Below, piece by piece: positions 9,411 through 18,350 of a stretch of DNA of 64,000 nucleotides (position 1 is its first letter; each line of letters opens with the position of its first letter). Below the pieces are notes generated by a model, which saw only the letters and a program-made list of their open reading frames with translations, was not told where the DNA came from and searched no databases. Location of the stretch: contig CAIFER010000001.1 in NCBI GenBank assembly GCA_903789525.1, positions 558,001-622,000 on the forward strand, given 5' to 3'. The DNA is from an uncultured Aeriscardovia sp. (GTDB lineage: Bacteria; Actinomycetota; Actinomycetes; Actinomycetales; Bifidobacteriaceae). Made by a program: the position numbers and the translations under genes.

Positions 9411-9504
9411 GGAACCTCCACCGCGATCAGTTGTGCAACTCTTTCTTCCACATTATGATACGAGCAACCCGACCGCAGTCGCTGTGTTCTGAGAGCCAAA
9501 TGCG

Positions 9505-9549
9505 CAACTACGCCCCGCTCAATTACGCGCTACTCAACTATGTGCTGCA
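9505..9549. repeat. Three imperfect 15-bp tandem repeats
   Basis: CAACTACGCCCCGCT, CAATTACGCGCTACT and CAACTATGTGCTGCA follow each other without gaps, in the 270-bp stretch between rpsA and coaE. The rest of that stretch is an A-rich tract and the rpsA terminator. Confidence 0.7.
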
Positions 9550-9585
9550 AAATCACACAACAGAAAATATAAAAGGTAAAAAATA

Positions 9586-9631
9586 AAAAACGTAAAAATA
9601 AAAAGAGTGTGCCGGAAGACGACCGACACAC
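9586..9631 (-). terminator. Terminator of rpsA
   Basis: On the minus strand GTGTGTCGG (9631-9623) pairs with CCGGCACAC (9615-9607), with one mismatch. A T-rich run follows (the A-rich plus strand 9586-9605). It lies 50 bases after the rpsA stop. Confidence 0.8.
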
Positions 9632-9680
9632 CCCACACTGATCAGCGCTTCATACTGTGAAGCGTATCAGTTGCGCTACT

Positions 9681-11183
9681 TCACTTTTGATTCTTCAGAA
9701 GCTTGTTGCGCAGTTCTGCCAACTTGGCATCCGATGCAAGCGTGCCTTCAGAAGAAGAATCAGAATGATAGCTCGTTGGACCAGACTCAGCCTTATGAGA
9801 AGTGTTCTCTGCCTGAGCCTCAGAAGCTCCAGCATGATCCTCCTCAGCAGACTTAGCGGCATTTGCGCGCTCAGCGGCAACAAACTTCTTATGCTGCTCC
9901 CACAGATCATGGGCTGCGGCATATTCGGTCTCCCACTGCTTACGCTGCTTCTCATATCCAGGAAGCCATTCGTTCGTCTTCGGATCGAAGCCTTCTGGAT
10001 ACTTGTAATTGCCGTTCTCGTCATACTCTGCCGGCATACCGTACAGAGCTGGATCGAAGTCTTCAGAATCTGGATCGCAGCTGTCGTCAGCCTGCTTGAG
10101 CGAGAGGCTGATACGACGACGATCGAGATCAACATCGATGACCTTGACGAAGATCTCTTCACCCTGCTTCACGACAGTGGCTGGGTTGTTGACGTGGCGG
10201 TCGGCGAGCTCAGAAATGTGGACCAAGCCCTCAATACCATCATCAACAGCAACGAAGGCACCAAACTGAACAACCTTCGTGACCTTGCCCTTGACGATCT
10301 GGCCAGGAACATGCGTACGTGCGAACTTCTGCCATGGATCTTCCTGGGTGGCCTTGAGCGACAGAAAAATGCGCTCGCGGTCCATATCCACGTCGAGAAC
10401 TTCGACGGTGACCTTCTGGCCAACGTGCACAACCTCAGATGGGTGATCAACGTGACGCCATGACAACTCAGACACGTGAATGAGTCCGTCAACACCGCCG
10501 AGATCAACGAATGCACCGAAGTTGACGATCGAGCTGACAGTGCCTTCGCGAATCTGGCCCTTCTTCAGCTTGCTCATGAACTGCTGGCGAACCTCGGACT
10601 GCGTCTCCTCGAGGTATGCACGACGAGACAGAACAACATTATTGCGGTTCTTGTCGAGCTCAAGGACCTTTGCCTTGATCTTCTGGCCGATGTACGGAGC
10701 GAGGTCGCGCACACGACGCATTTCGACAAGAGATGCTGGCAGGAATCCACGCAGGCCGACATCGACAATGAGACCGCCCTTGACAGCCTCGATGACAGTG
10801 CCTTCGACCTCGCCGTCGGCTTCCTTGATCTTCTCGATCTTGCCCCAAGCACGCTCATACTGTGCACGCTTCTTGGAGAGGATCAGACGACCTTCTTTAT
10901 CTTCCTTGGTGACAACCAGGGCTTCGATTTCGCCTCCGAGCTTGACGACGTCGTCCGGATCGACGTCCTTACGAATGGAGAGCTCGCGAGTAGGAATGAC
11001 ACCCTCGGTCTTGTAACCAATATCAAGCAGCACTTCGTCGTGATCGATACGAACAACAGTGCCCTTGACGATGTCCCCATCATCAAAATCCTTGATGGTT
11101 GAGTCCACCGCTTTGATCAGGTCTTCCTTAGTGCCAATATCATTGATGGCAATCTGAGGAACCTTTTCATCTGTATCAGACAT
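9681..11183 (-). CDS. rpsA: 30S ribosomal protein S1
   Basis: RNA-binding ribosomal protein that helps mRNA loading. The 500 residues contain four S1 (OB-fold) repeats at about 35-105, 120-190, 205-275 and 290-360, seen in repeated patterns such as GTVSSIVNFGAFVDLGG and GKVTKVVQFGAFVAVDDG. A Glu/Ala/Ser-rich tail of about 130 residues follows, the short actinobacterial form rather than the six-repeat form. The start has no good Shine-Dalgarno; the leader is AT-rich (AAAGAAATTTATTTCAG). That would fit S1 self-control, which is an inference. Confidence 0.97.
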   Translation of the reverse strand: MSDTDEKVPQIAINDIGTKEDLIKAVDSTIKDFDDGDIVKGTVVRIDHDEVLLDIGYKTEGVIPTRELSIRKDVDPDDVVKLGGEIEALVVTKEDKEGRLILSKKRAQYERAWGKIEKIKEADGEVEGTVIEAVKGGLIVDVGLRGFLPASLVEMRRVRDLAPYIGQKIKAKVLELDKNRNNVVLSRRAYLEETQSEVRQQFMSKLKKGQIREGTVSSIVNFGAFVDLGGVDGLIHVSELSWRHVDHPSEVVHVGQKVTVEVLDVDMDRERIFLSLKATQEDPWQKFARTHVPGQIVKGKVTKVVQFGAFVAVDDGIEGLVHISELADRHVNNPATVVKQGEEIFVKVIDVDLDRRRISLSLKQADDSCDPDSEDFDPALYGMPAEYDENGNYKYPEGFDPKTNEWLPGYEKQRKQWETEYAAAHDLWEQHKKFVAAERANAAKSAEEDHAGASEAQAENTSHKAESGPTSYHSDSSSEGTLASDAKLAELRNKLLKNQK

Positions 11184-11371
11184 ATCTGAAATAAATTTCT
11201 TTCAATTGCGGATAAAATCGATCTTTAATTATGCCGCGCCTTCTTGGACGCAGGGAGCGACTGCCATCCTTGAGACAGCAGCCCATACCGATTCCTTAAT
11301 ATAACGCAGGCACACTACGCGACACGCATCACTCCTGCGATTCTCGCTCTCAGCTCAGTGAGCGATCATGA

Positions 11372-12292
11372 TCAGACCGACGCCTGTTTGTGTGCTGCGA
11401 GTTGTTGCTCAGCTGCTTCCACGACGTTAGTCAGAAGCATCGTCCGCGTCATTGGCCCTACTCCACCGGGATTAGGAGTATATGCACTGCACAACGGATA
11501 GCATGCAGGATCAATGTCCCCCACAATATGGCTCTTCCCCGTCGCAGGATTCACTGGACCGCGAGTCACGCCGACATCGACGAGCACAGCACCCTTTTTC
11601 ATCATGTCTGGGGTAATCAGGTGGGCGCTTCCGGCGGCAGAGATGATCACATCCGCTTGACGCGTGTAACCGGCTAAATCACGTGTTCCCGTGTGGCATA
11701 GGGTGACCGTTGCATTCACATCTCGGCGCGTCAACATCAGTCCAAGCGGACGACCTGCCGTAATTCCTCGGCCAATGACGACGACATGCTTCCCGTTCAG
11801 GGAAACACCACCCCACTTCAGCAGTTCAATGATTCCCCGAGCTGTGCATGGCTGCGGTGAAGACGGTGCCTGATTTAACGAAAGAAAGAGTGCACCGAGA
11901 TTGCGAGCTGTCATACCATCCATATCTTTACTCGGGTCAATGTGTGCCAGGATCGTCTCTTCATTAATCTGTGAAGGCAACGGAAGCTGAACGAGGAATC
12001 CAGTGCAGTTCGGGTCAGTATTGAATTTCTGAACGGCAGCAAGAACATCTTTCTGCGTCGCATTGTGCGGCAAATGGACAGCAAGAGGTGTGATCCCCAC
12101 TTGTCGGCAATCACGCTGTTTGCCTGCTACATATTTTTCTGATCCAATATCATTGCCGACGAGAATCGTCCCCAGACCGGGCGTGATGCCATTTTCACGC
12201 AATCGGCTGACGCGTGTGGCAAGTTGCGCTTTGAGTACGCGAGCACATTCACGTCCATCGATCTTTCGGCCATATTGTGCTGGAGAATCCAT
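11372..12292 (-). CDS. folD: Bifunctional methylene-tetrahydrofolate dehydrogenase/cyclohydrolase
   Basis: Interconverts 5,10-methylene-, methenyl- and 10-formyl-tetrahydrofolate, feeding purine and formyl-Met synthesis. Catalytic Tyr/Lys are in SEKYVAGKQRDC, with QLPLPSQIN, KDMDGMT, the NADP-binding GRGITAGRPLG and the closing PNPGGVGPMTRTM. The ATG at 12292 is chosen (306 residues, GGGGG upstream). The upstream extension to 12400 is hydrophobic, atypical and runs over the ABC transporter start. Confidence 0.94.
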   Translation of the reverse strand: MDSPAQYGRKIDGRECARVLKAQLATRVSRLRENGITPGLGTILVGNDIGSEKYVAGKQRDCRQVGITPLAVHLPHNATQKDVLAAVQKFNTDPNCTGFLVQLPLPSQINEETILAHIDPSKDMDGMTARNLGALFLSLNQAPSSPQPCTARGIIELLKWGGVSLNGKHVVVIGRGITAGRPLGLMLTRRDVNATVTLCHTGTRDLAGYTRQADVIISAAGSAHLITPDMMKKGAVLVDVGVTRGPVNPATGKSHIVGDIDPACYPLCSAYTPNPGGVGPMTRTMLLTNVVEAAEQQLAAHKQASV

Positions 12293-12377
12293 ATTCAGCC
12301 CCCAAGATAGAAGTCCTCGCCCAACTATAGCTTGTAGGGTTATGCTCGTGGGGACCGAGAAGCGAAAGGAAAAGGCA

Positions 12378-13298
12378 ATGCAGAAGCTTTCGCACCACAT
12401 GATGGCCGTTCATCAAACTTGTCATCAGACGGCAAGTCCGGTCGCTGCCGTCCAGTTTTCACATGTTTCTGTTCAGCGTGGGAAACGCATTATCTGGTCT
12501 CACGGTACGTTTCAGATTCCACCTCATTCGGTCGTTGCCATCGTCGGAACGAACGGCGCTGGGAAAACAACGCTGCTCAACGTTGAACTTGGTCTCATCC
12601 CTGTCAAGACGGGTACAGTGCGCATTTGGGGCGAACCGGCCGGAACTGCTAATCAACATATTGGTTATGTTCCGCAGAATTACGCGACAGATATCGACTC
12701 GAACATTACGGCTGAGCAATCGGTCGCACTGGGATTGATCGGAACACGATTTGGGATTCACCGGCTGAAAAATAGTCAAAAGGCAGCAATTACGCACGCA
12801 CTCGAGCTCAGTGGGATTGCTGACAAAGCGAACTTGCGACTGTCCGAAATGAGTGGTGGTATGCGTCAGCGCGTTGCCATTGCCCAGGCACTCGTCTCCA
12901 ATCCACAACTTTTGTTGCTCGACGAGCCGTTTGCCAACCTCGACATTCCTGGTCAACGGGAACTAGTGCGAGTTCTCGCCGATTTGAACGAAAAATACAA
13001 CATGACGATCCAGATCGTGTCGCATGACCTCAATTTGTTACTGCCTATTTTGACGGGAGCAATTTATCTGCTTGATGGTCACCCACACTACGCCCCGGTC
13101 GGCAATGTAATGGATTCCAAGCTTCTCACGCATTTGTACGGCACCCACGTCGAGGTACTGAAGACTGCAGAAGGCGATATGTATGTTCGCCCCGATCCCG
13201 CTGTTGAGCCGAAAGGACGCTCCGAACACATGCATACACCAGCAGAGGCTGCAAGCTTCCATGTTTCACGTGAGCCGGGTGGAGAGGACAATTCATGA
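12378..13298 (+). CDS. Metal-type ABC transporter ATPase (ZnuC/MntB-like)
   Basis: ATP-binding subunit of a zinc/manganese/iron importer. Walker A GTNGAGKT is at about residues 57-64, the signature is MSGGMRQR, Walker B is LLLLDEPF, and the switch His is in IVSHD. The N-terminus (HH, H12, H16) and C-terminus are His-rich, a possible metal contact. The start at 12378 has GAAAGGAAAAGG upstream. It overlaps the next permease gene by four bases. No substrate-binding lipoprotein lies next to it, so the metal cannot be named; the class comes from the ABC-3 permease partner. Confidence 0.85.
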   Translation: MQKLSHHMMAVHQTCHQTASPVAAVQFSHVSVQRGKRIIWSHGTFQIPPHSVVAIVGTNGAGKTTLLNVELGLIPVKTGTVRIWGEPAGTANQHIGYVPQNYATDIDSNITAEQSVALGLIGTRFGIHRLKNSQKAAITHALELSGIADKANLRLSEMSGGMRQRVAIAQALVSNPQLLLLDEPFANLDIPGQRELVRVLADLNEKYNMTIQIVSHDLNLLLPILTGAIYLLDGHPHYAPVGNVMDSKLLTHLYGTHVEVLKTAEGDMYVRPDPAVEPKGRSEHMHTPAEAASFHVSREPGGEDNS

Positions 13299-14155
13299 TT
13301 ACATCTGCATTCTCCTCGTTCGCAACAGTGACGAGCACTCTGTCATCTTCTGCATGGATCGATATCTTGACAGCTCCTTTTATGGTCAATGCGGCCATTG
13401 CAGGACTCTTGATTTCGCTCGCTGCAGGATTTATCGGTTACTTTGTGATTGCACGCAAGTCAGCGTTTGCCGCGCATGCATTGGCGCACATCGGTCTTCC
13501 AGGCGCAACGGGAGCGGTCCTCATCGGCATCCCTGTCAATATTGGCCTCGGTGTCTTTGCGCTGGCAGGTGCTCTCACGATCGGTGCACTCGGAAAGAAA
13601 GCTGGAAAACGCGAAGTGGCAACCGGCTCGATTCTGGCGTTTGCTCTCGGTCTCGGCCTCTTCTTCTCACGGCTGTCTTCTGCGGCTTCGCAACAAATGC
13701 AAGCGATTCTCTTCGGCTCTATTCTGACGATCACATCCGGTCAATTGTGGGCATTCCTCGTCGTCGATATCGTTCTCTTCGCTGTCCTTGCGCTCATTTA
13801 TCACCCACTGCTCTTTAGCACAGTCGACGAAAATGTTGCTCAGGCAAAGGGCGTTCCCATTACTGCGATGAACCTCATCTTTATGGCATTGATGGCGCTC
13901 GTCGTCACTGTGTCGTCGCAGGCAGTCGGTACATTGCTGATTTTTGCGCTCGTCGTCACTCCAGCAGCCGCAGCGAACACGCTCACCCGTTCTCCCCTCT
14001 CGTCGATGATCTGGGGATCGGTTATTTGCCTCTTCAGTATTTGGGGTGGCCTTGTGATCAGCACAGTACTGCCAACTCCACCAAGCTTCGTCATTGTGAC
14101 GTTGTCAACGCTCGTATGGGCGATCTCTCAAGGGATTGCAGCTGCGAGAAAGTGA
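13295..14155 (+). CDS. ABC-3 family metal permease (ZnuB/MntC-like)
   Basis: Membrane subunit of the importer, 286 residues with about eight or nine hydrophobic segments. The family pattern GFIGYFVIARKSAFAAHALA, then HIGLPGATGA, is typical of ABC-3 permeases. TVSSQAVGTLLIFALVVTPA is the other conserved helix pair. The ATGA overlap with the ATPase gene suggests translational coupling. Zinc or manganese is likely; the sequence does not decide. Confidence 0.88.
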   Translation: MITSAFSSFATVTSTLSSSAWIDILTAPFMVNAAIAGLLISLAAGFIGYFVIARKSAFAAHALAHIGLPGATGAVLIGIPVNIGLGVFALAGALTIGALGKKAGKREVATGSILAFALGLGLFFSRLSSAASQQMQAILFGSILTITSGQLWAFLVVDIVLFAVLALIYHPLLFSTVDENVAQAKGVPITAMNLIFMALMALVVTVSSQAVGTLLIFALVVTPAAAANTLTRSPLSSMIWGSVICLFSIWGGLVISTVLPTPPSFVIVTLSTLVWAISQGIAAARK

Positions 14156-14190
14156 TCAAATCACAACAGAGAGCATCACATAAAGAGTGA

Positions 14191-14256
14191 GAGAGCAATG
14201 ACGAAAGAGTAAACAAGACAAACGAGTCGTCAGGCACACTATGCGTCGTTGCTCTC
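14191..14256. repeat. Long inverted repeat between convergent genes
   Basis: Arms GAGAGCAATGACG (14191-14203) and CGTCGTTGCTCTC (14244-14256) match at 12 of 13 positions around a 40-base loop. There is no T run beside it, so it is not an obvious intrinsic terminator. It separates the ABC permease gene from carD. Confidence 0.45.
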
Positions 14257-14261
14257 AGACT

Positions 14262-14984
14262 TCACTCCTCAGTACTGGACTTTTCAGCACTTGCTGATTT
14301 TTTCGCTGCTGCCGTCTTCTTGGTAGACTTCTTGCTCTTGGTGCTGTGAGCACTGCGAGAACTCTTCGCCTTGGCACGAGCCTTCTTCCGAGCAGCACGA
14401 CGCTCAGCCGCAATCCTGTCGAGCGTCTCAGATGCCTTCTCAGCTGGGGCTTTCGCATGATGCTTCAGATCATCTGCCGTCGGATCAGCATATCCGAGAT
14501 TGACATCGAGCAAGTGTTCAGCTTGATCTGTTGACAGATGTTCAGCGAGCGCGATCTCCGATGACAGTTCTTGACGCGCCTTGACGAGCATGCGCTTTTC
14601 ACCCGCCGACAGCCCGTGCTCCAGATCGTCTCGCTGTGACAAATCACGGATGACGCTCGCTATTTCGTTCACATCACCAGAATCAATGCGCTCGACGTTC
14701 AACTTGTAACGCCGCGACCAATTTGTTTTCTCTTCTTCAATTGGCGTACGAAGGATTTCAAAAACATGGGTAATTGCGCTGGCATCAACGATGTCACGCA
14801 CGCCCACTTTGTCTAGATTCTCGACCGGAAGTTCAATGCTGAGAGCTGTTTCAGGATCGTCAGAGATGATCTGAAGTTTGATGTACTTCTTGACCACCCC
14901 TCTGAGAGTCCGGTCTCCAATCGCTGTCACCCGCGCGGCTCCATGACGAGGATAGACAACCGTGTCTCCGACCTGATACTTCAT
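14262..14984 (-). CDS. carD: CarD-family RNA polymerase-binding regulator
   Basis: Binds the RNA polymerase beta subunit and stabilises open promoter complexes, mainly at rRNA and housekeeping promoters. The N-terminal Tudor-like domain is seen in [17 protein letters not shown], followed by the DNA-binding helical domain with [11 protein letters not shown] and LSAGEKRML. The protein has 240 residues, longer than the roughly 160 of mycobacterial CarD. The extra length is a Lys/Ala/Ser tail from about residue 170, which may bind nucleic acid. The ATG at 14984 is preferred to a TTG at 14993 because of the distance from GGAAGG. Confidence 0.93.
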   Translation of the reverse strand: MKYQVGDTVVYPRHGAARVTAIGDRTLRGVVKKYIKLQIISDDPETALSIELPVENLDKVGVRDIVDASAITHVFEILRTPIEEEKTNWSRRYKLNVERIDSGDVNEIASVIRDLSQRDDLEHGLSAGEKRMLVKARQELSSEIALAEHLSTDQAEHLLDVNLGYADPTADDLKHHAKAPAEKASETLDRIAAERRAARKKARAKAKSSRSAHSTKSKKSTKKTAAAKKSASAEKSSTEE

Positions 14985-15133
14985 CTGCTGCAAATCCTTC
15001 CATCAGCATAGTGACATGGTCGCAAAGCCATGAGAACGCACTAAAAGATACAAATATCGCAGTGTTATGTTCGCATATGACCAAGACGGGCGTTTATTTT
15101 TATCACGAAAAGATCACAATTTGTCGTGATACC

Positions 15134-15162
15134 TTTCAACTCATAGGTCAGGACGGTAAAAT
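15134..15162 (+). promoter_or_regulatory. Candidate glgB promoter, possibly leaderless
   Basis: TTTCAA (15134-15139), a 17-base spacer and TAAAAT (15157-15162). The expected transcription start is within a base or two of the glgB ATG at 15170, and no Shine-Dalgarno precedes that ATG. Confidence 0.5.
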
Positions 15163-15169
15163 CGGAAAT

Positions 15170-17419
15170 ATGAGCGATGTAACAATGACGTCGTCGTCCA
15201 CTGTCCTTCCCGTGGACCATAACGACCTTGATGCAGTTTCTAATGGGCTGTATTTCAACCCTCACGCCATTCTCGGTGCACACCTGAATGCAGCTAACTC
15301 TCCATTTTCTACAGTGCGCGTGCTCAAGCCGCTCGCTACAAAAGTGACCATTATCACTCAGTCCGGCACCTATGCGGCTCACCATGAATGGAATGGCGTC
15401 TTCGTTGCCGTTGTCCCCTCGACAAAAGAGCAAGATGGCAACTACAGCACACCGGATTACCGTGTGCGAACCGAATATAAGGATGGAACAGTACTGGTCG
15501 AAGATGATCCGTACCGTTTCCTTCCCACACTTGGTCAGATGGATACATACCTGATCAGCGAAGGCCGTCATGAGCGCTTGTGGCAAGTCCTCGGTGCACA
15601 TGTTCGGCATTATGACGATCCAATGGGCGATCCGTCTCATCCGAATTCACATACCATCTCGGGTGTTTCGTTCGCTGTCTGGGCTCCTAATGCCCATGTT
15701 GTCCGTGTCGTCGGCGACTTCGATGACTGGGACGGCAGACAGTATTGCATGCGTTCGATGGGATCTTCTGGCGTCTGGGAGCTCTTCATTCCGGGTTTGC
15801 GACCGGGCATGAAATACAAGTACCAGATTCTCAATGCCAATAATGAGTGGAAGGAAAAGGCTGATCCACTCGAGTTCTCGCATGAGATTCCACCGCGAAC
15901 TGCTTCGATCGTGGCAGACACGTCGTTTGACTGGTCAGATCAGGCGTGGATGGATCAGCGAAAGAAAACGAATGCCCATCTCAAGCCAATGAGCATCTAC
16001 GAAGTACACGCAGATTCGTGGAAGCAAGGTCTAAGCTACCGAGATATGGCCACACAGCTCGTGGACTACGTCAAGAAGGAGAACTTCACACACGTTGAGT
16101 TCATGCCATTGGCAGAACATCCATTCTCGGGATCGTGGGGCTATCAGGTCACCGGTTACTATGCACCGGATTCACGCTTTGGCAGTCCGCAAGACTTTAA
16201 GTATCTCGTCAACGCATTCCACAAGGCAGGCATTGGCGTCATCATGGATTGGGTTCCAGCACACTTCCCGAAGGATGACTTCGCTCTCGCTCGCTTTGAT
16301 GGCACACCGCTGTACGAAAACCCTGATCCTATGCGCGGTGAGCAGCCTGATTGGGGCACGTACATCTTCAACTTTGGTCGGCGTGAGGTTCGTAACTTCC
16401 TCGTTGCCAATGCTGTGTACTGGCTGAAGGAATTCCATGTCGACGGTCTGCGTGTCGACGCAGTGGCATCCATGCTATATTTGGATTATTCACGCAAGCC
16501 AGGTCAGTGGCGTCCGAATCGCTTTGGTGGGCGTGAAAACCTTGAGGCTATTGACTTCCTCAAGGAAGCTACTGCAACTGCGTATAAGGACAATCCAGGA
16601 ACGGTCATTATCGCCGAGGAATCGACAGCGTGGCCGGGCGTGACTGCTCCAACCAATGCTGGCGGTCTCGGCTTCGGCTTCAAGTGGAATATGGGCTGGA
16701 TGCACGACACGCTCTCCTATCTCAAGGAGCAGCCGATCAACCGCAAATGGCATCACAACGAGATCACGTTCTCAATGGTGTATGCATACACCGAGCATTA
16801 CGTTCTGCCGATCTCGCACGATGAGGTCGTTTACGGCAAGAAATCTCTCATCGGCAAGATGCCGGGAAATGACCGCGAGCGCTTTGCACAAGTACGTGAG
16901 CTCTTCGCGTACCAGTGGACTCATCCAGGCCGCAAGCTCACATTCATGGGCAACGAGATCGCTCAATGGGGTGAGTGGGATTACCGCAAGTCGCTCGATT
17001 GGGTGTGCCTCCAGTCTCCAGACCATCGTGGCGTGCAAACTCTCGTCGCTGATTTGAACCGCTACTACCGAGCGACACCGGCACTGTGGGAAGAAGACTT
17101 TGATCAGAAGGGATTCCAGTGGCTCACGTCCGATGATGCCGATCACAACACTCTCAGTTACGTGCGCTACGATTCCCACGGTCATCCGGTTGTCGTCATC
17201 GTGAACTTCTCCGGTTCTCAGTGGAACAACTATCAGGTAGCGTTGCCACAAGGTGGTTCGTGGCACGAGGTCATCAACACGGATGATAAGCGCTATGACG
17301 GTGCAGGTGTTGTGAATCAGCCATTTGAGGCGACGGGTGGACCATTCCATTCGCGTCCAGCATCGGCATATCTGACAATTCCGGCGCTCAGTGCCATTAT
17401 TTTGGAACCAGGGCAGTAA
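15170..17419 (+). CDS. glgB: 1,4-alpha-glucan branching enzyme
   Basis: Makes alpha-1,6 branches in glycogen. 749 residues: N-terminal carbohydrate-binding modules, the CBM48 around [19 protein letters not shown], then the GH13 barrel. Catalytic residues are visible: nucleophile in [11 protein letters not shown] (about D430), acid/base in [10 protein letters not shown] (about E483) and the third Asp in ISHDEV (about D551). The substrate region [11 protein letters not shown] is typical of GlgB. The ATG at 15170 is chosen because a promoter ends just upstream; an ATG at 15185 is the other option. No other glycogen gene is adjacent. Confidence 0.96.
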   Translation: MSDVTMTSSSTVLPVDHNDLDAVSNGLYFNPHAILGAHLNAANSPFSTVRVLKPLATKVTIITQSGTYAAHHEWNGVFVAVVPSTKEQDGNYSTPDYRVRTEYKDGTVLVEDDPYRFLPTLGQMDTYLISEGRHERLWQVLGAHVRHYDDPMGDPSHPNSHTISGVSFAVWAPNAHVVRVVGDFDDWDGRQYCMRSMGSSGVWELFIPGLRPGMKYKYQILNANNEWKEKADPLEFSHEIPPRTASIVADTSFDWSDQAWMDQRKKTNAHLKPMSIYEVHADSWKQGLSYRDMATQLVDYVKKENFTHVEFMPLAEHPFSGSWGYQVTGYYAPDSRFGSPQDFKYLVNAFHKAGIGVIMDWVPAHFPKDDFALARFDGTPLYENPDPMRGEQPDWGTYIFNFGRREVRNFLVANAVYWLKEFHVDGLRVDAVASMLYLDYSRKPGQWRPNRFGGRENLEAIDFLKEATATAYKDNPGTVIIAEESTAWPGVTAPTNAGGLGFGFKWNMGWMHDTLSYLKEQPINRKWHHNEITFSMVYAYTEHYVLPISHDEVVYGKKSLIGKMPGNDRERFAQVRELFAYQWTHPGRKLTFMGNEIAQWGEWDYRKSLDWVCLQSPDHRGVQTLVADLNRYYRATPALWEEDFDQKGFQWLTSDDADHNTLSYVRYDSHGHPVVVIVNFSGSQWNNYQVALPQGGSWHEVINTDDKRYDGAGVVNQPFEATGGPFHSRPASAYLTIPALSAIILEPGQ

Positions 17420-17439
17420 TTCAGTCGGCGATGCAGTCA

Positions 17440-17462
17440 GTGACGCAGTAATACCGTCACTC
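17440..17462 (+). terminator. Short hairpin after glgB
   Basis: AGTGACG and CGTCACT are perfect 7-base arms with a 9-base loop, 20 bases after the glgB stop. A C/T-rich stretch follows rather than a clear T run, so it is a weak terminator candidate. Confidence 0.45.
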
Positions 17463-17492
17463 TCTCCATCTGAATTGCGAGTTGAATTGTGA

Positions 17493-17534
17493 GTCCTTCC
17501 ATACAGTGCTGATTTTGGTACCGTGTGGAAGGAC
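17493..17534 (+). other. Long hairpin upstream of the response regulator
   Basis: Arms GTCCTTCCATAC and GTGTGGAAGGAC pair over 12 positions if one G-T pair is allowed, with an 18-base loop. It ends 34 bases before the response regulator ATG and is followed by TATTCTTGT. It could be a second glgB terminator, a leader hairpin, or an operator. Confidence 0.5.
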
Positions 17535-17568
17535 TATTCTTGTCGTTGGAATGAGGAGGAATACAGCA

Positions 17569-18327
17569 ATGATGTCTGATGAGCAACACGCATCCAGTCA
17601 TCCACATCGTTTGATTTTGGTGGTAGAAGACGAGCCGACCCTCGCAACTGCTATCGCTCAACGTCTTGCCTTTGAAGGATGGGCAACTCGTGTTGCTGGA
17701 GATGGTCGAAGTGCCGTCCGCACGGCCGAGCAAATTAAGCCAGATCTCGTCATCATGGACATCATGCTGCCGGTCATGGATGGCATTACCGCTACGAAGC
17801 TCATCATTGCTCAACGCCCGGTTCCGGTTCTCATGCTCACTGCTCGCGACGACGAATCCGATAAAGTCCGCGGTCTACAAGCCGGTGCCGACGATTACAT
17901 GACAAAACCATTCTCCATGCGTGAGCTGATCGCCCGTTGCAATGCCCTCTTCCGTCGCGTCGACCGTGCCAAGCAAATCGCACTCAACGCAGAAAACGAA
18001 AAAGTTCTTGAATACGGTCCGCTGACGATTAATCCATCGCAACGACTTGTCACGCTCAACGGGAAACCTGTCCATCTCACACCGACGGAATTCGACCTTC
18101 TCGCCACCCTCGCTCGCCGTCCACGCACAGTTTTGACACGTGAAAAGCTGCTCGAAGAGGTGTGGGACTGGGTTGACGCGTCGGGTACACGTACAGTCGA
18201 TTCACACGTCAAGGCATTGCGGCATAAGCTCGGCGCTGAACTCATTCGTACGGTTCACGGCGTGGGATACGCATTCGAACCGCCAGCTGAGACGACTTCA
18301 CAGAAATCTTCACACTCAGAACAGTAA
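17569..18327 (+). CDS. OmpR-family response regulator
   Basis: DNA-binding response regulator of 252 residues. The receiver domain (about 14-130) has VEDEP, the phospho-acceptor Asp in LVIMDIMLPVMDG (about D64), MLTARD and TKPF. The winged-helix domain (about 155-240) shows LTPTEFDLLATLARRP and SGTRTVDSHVKALRHKLG. GGAGGA stands eight bases upstream of the ATG at 17569. The kinase gene starts 23 bases after its stop. Target genes are unknown. Confidence 0.93.
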   Translation: MMSDEQHASSHPHRLILVVEDEPTLATAIAQRLAFEGWATRVAGDGRSAVRTAEQIKPDLVIMDIMLPVMDGITATKLIIAQRPVPVLMLTARDDESDKVRGLQAGADDYMTKPFSMRELIARCNALFRRVDRAKQIALNAENEKVLEYGPLTINPSQRLVTLNGKPVHLTPTEFDLLATLARRPRTVLTREKLLEEVWDWVDASGTRTVDSHVKALRHKLGAELIRTVHGVGYAFEPPAETTSQKSSHSEQ

Positions 18328-18350
18328 GTTTTCCTTCGAGAGAGAGCAGC

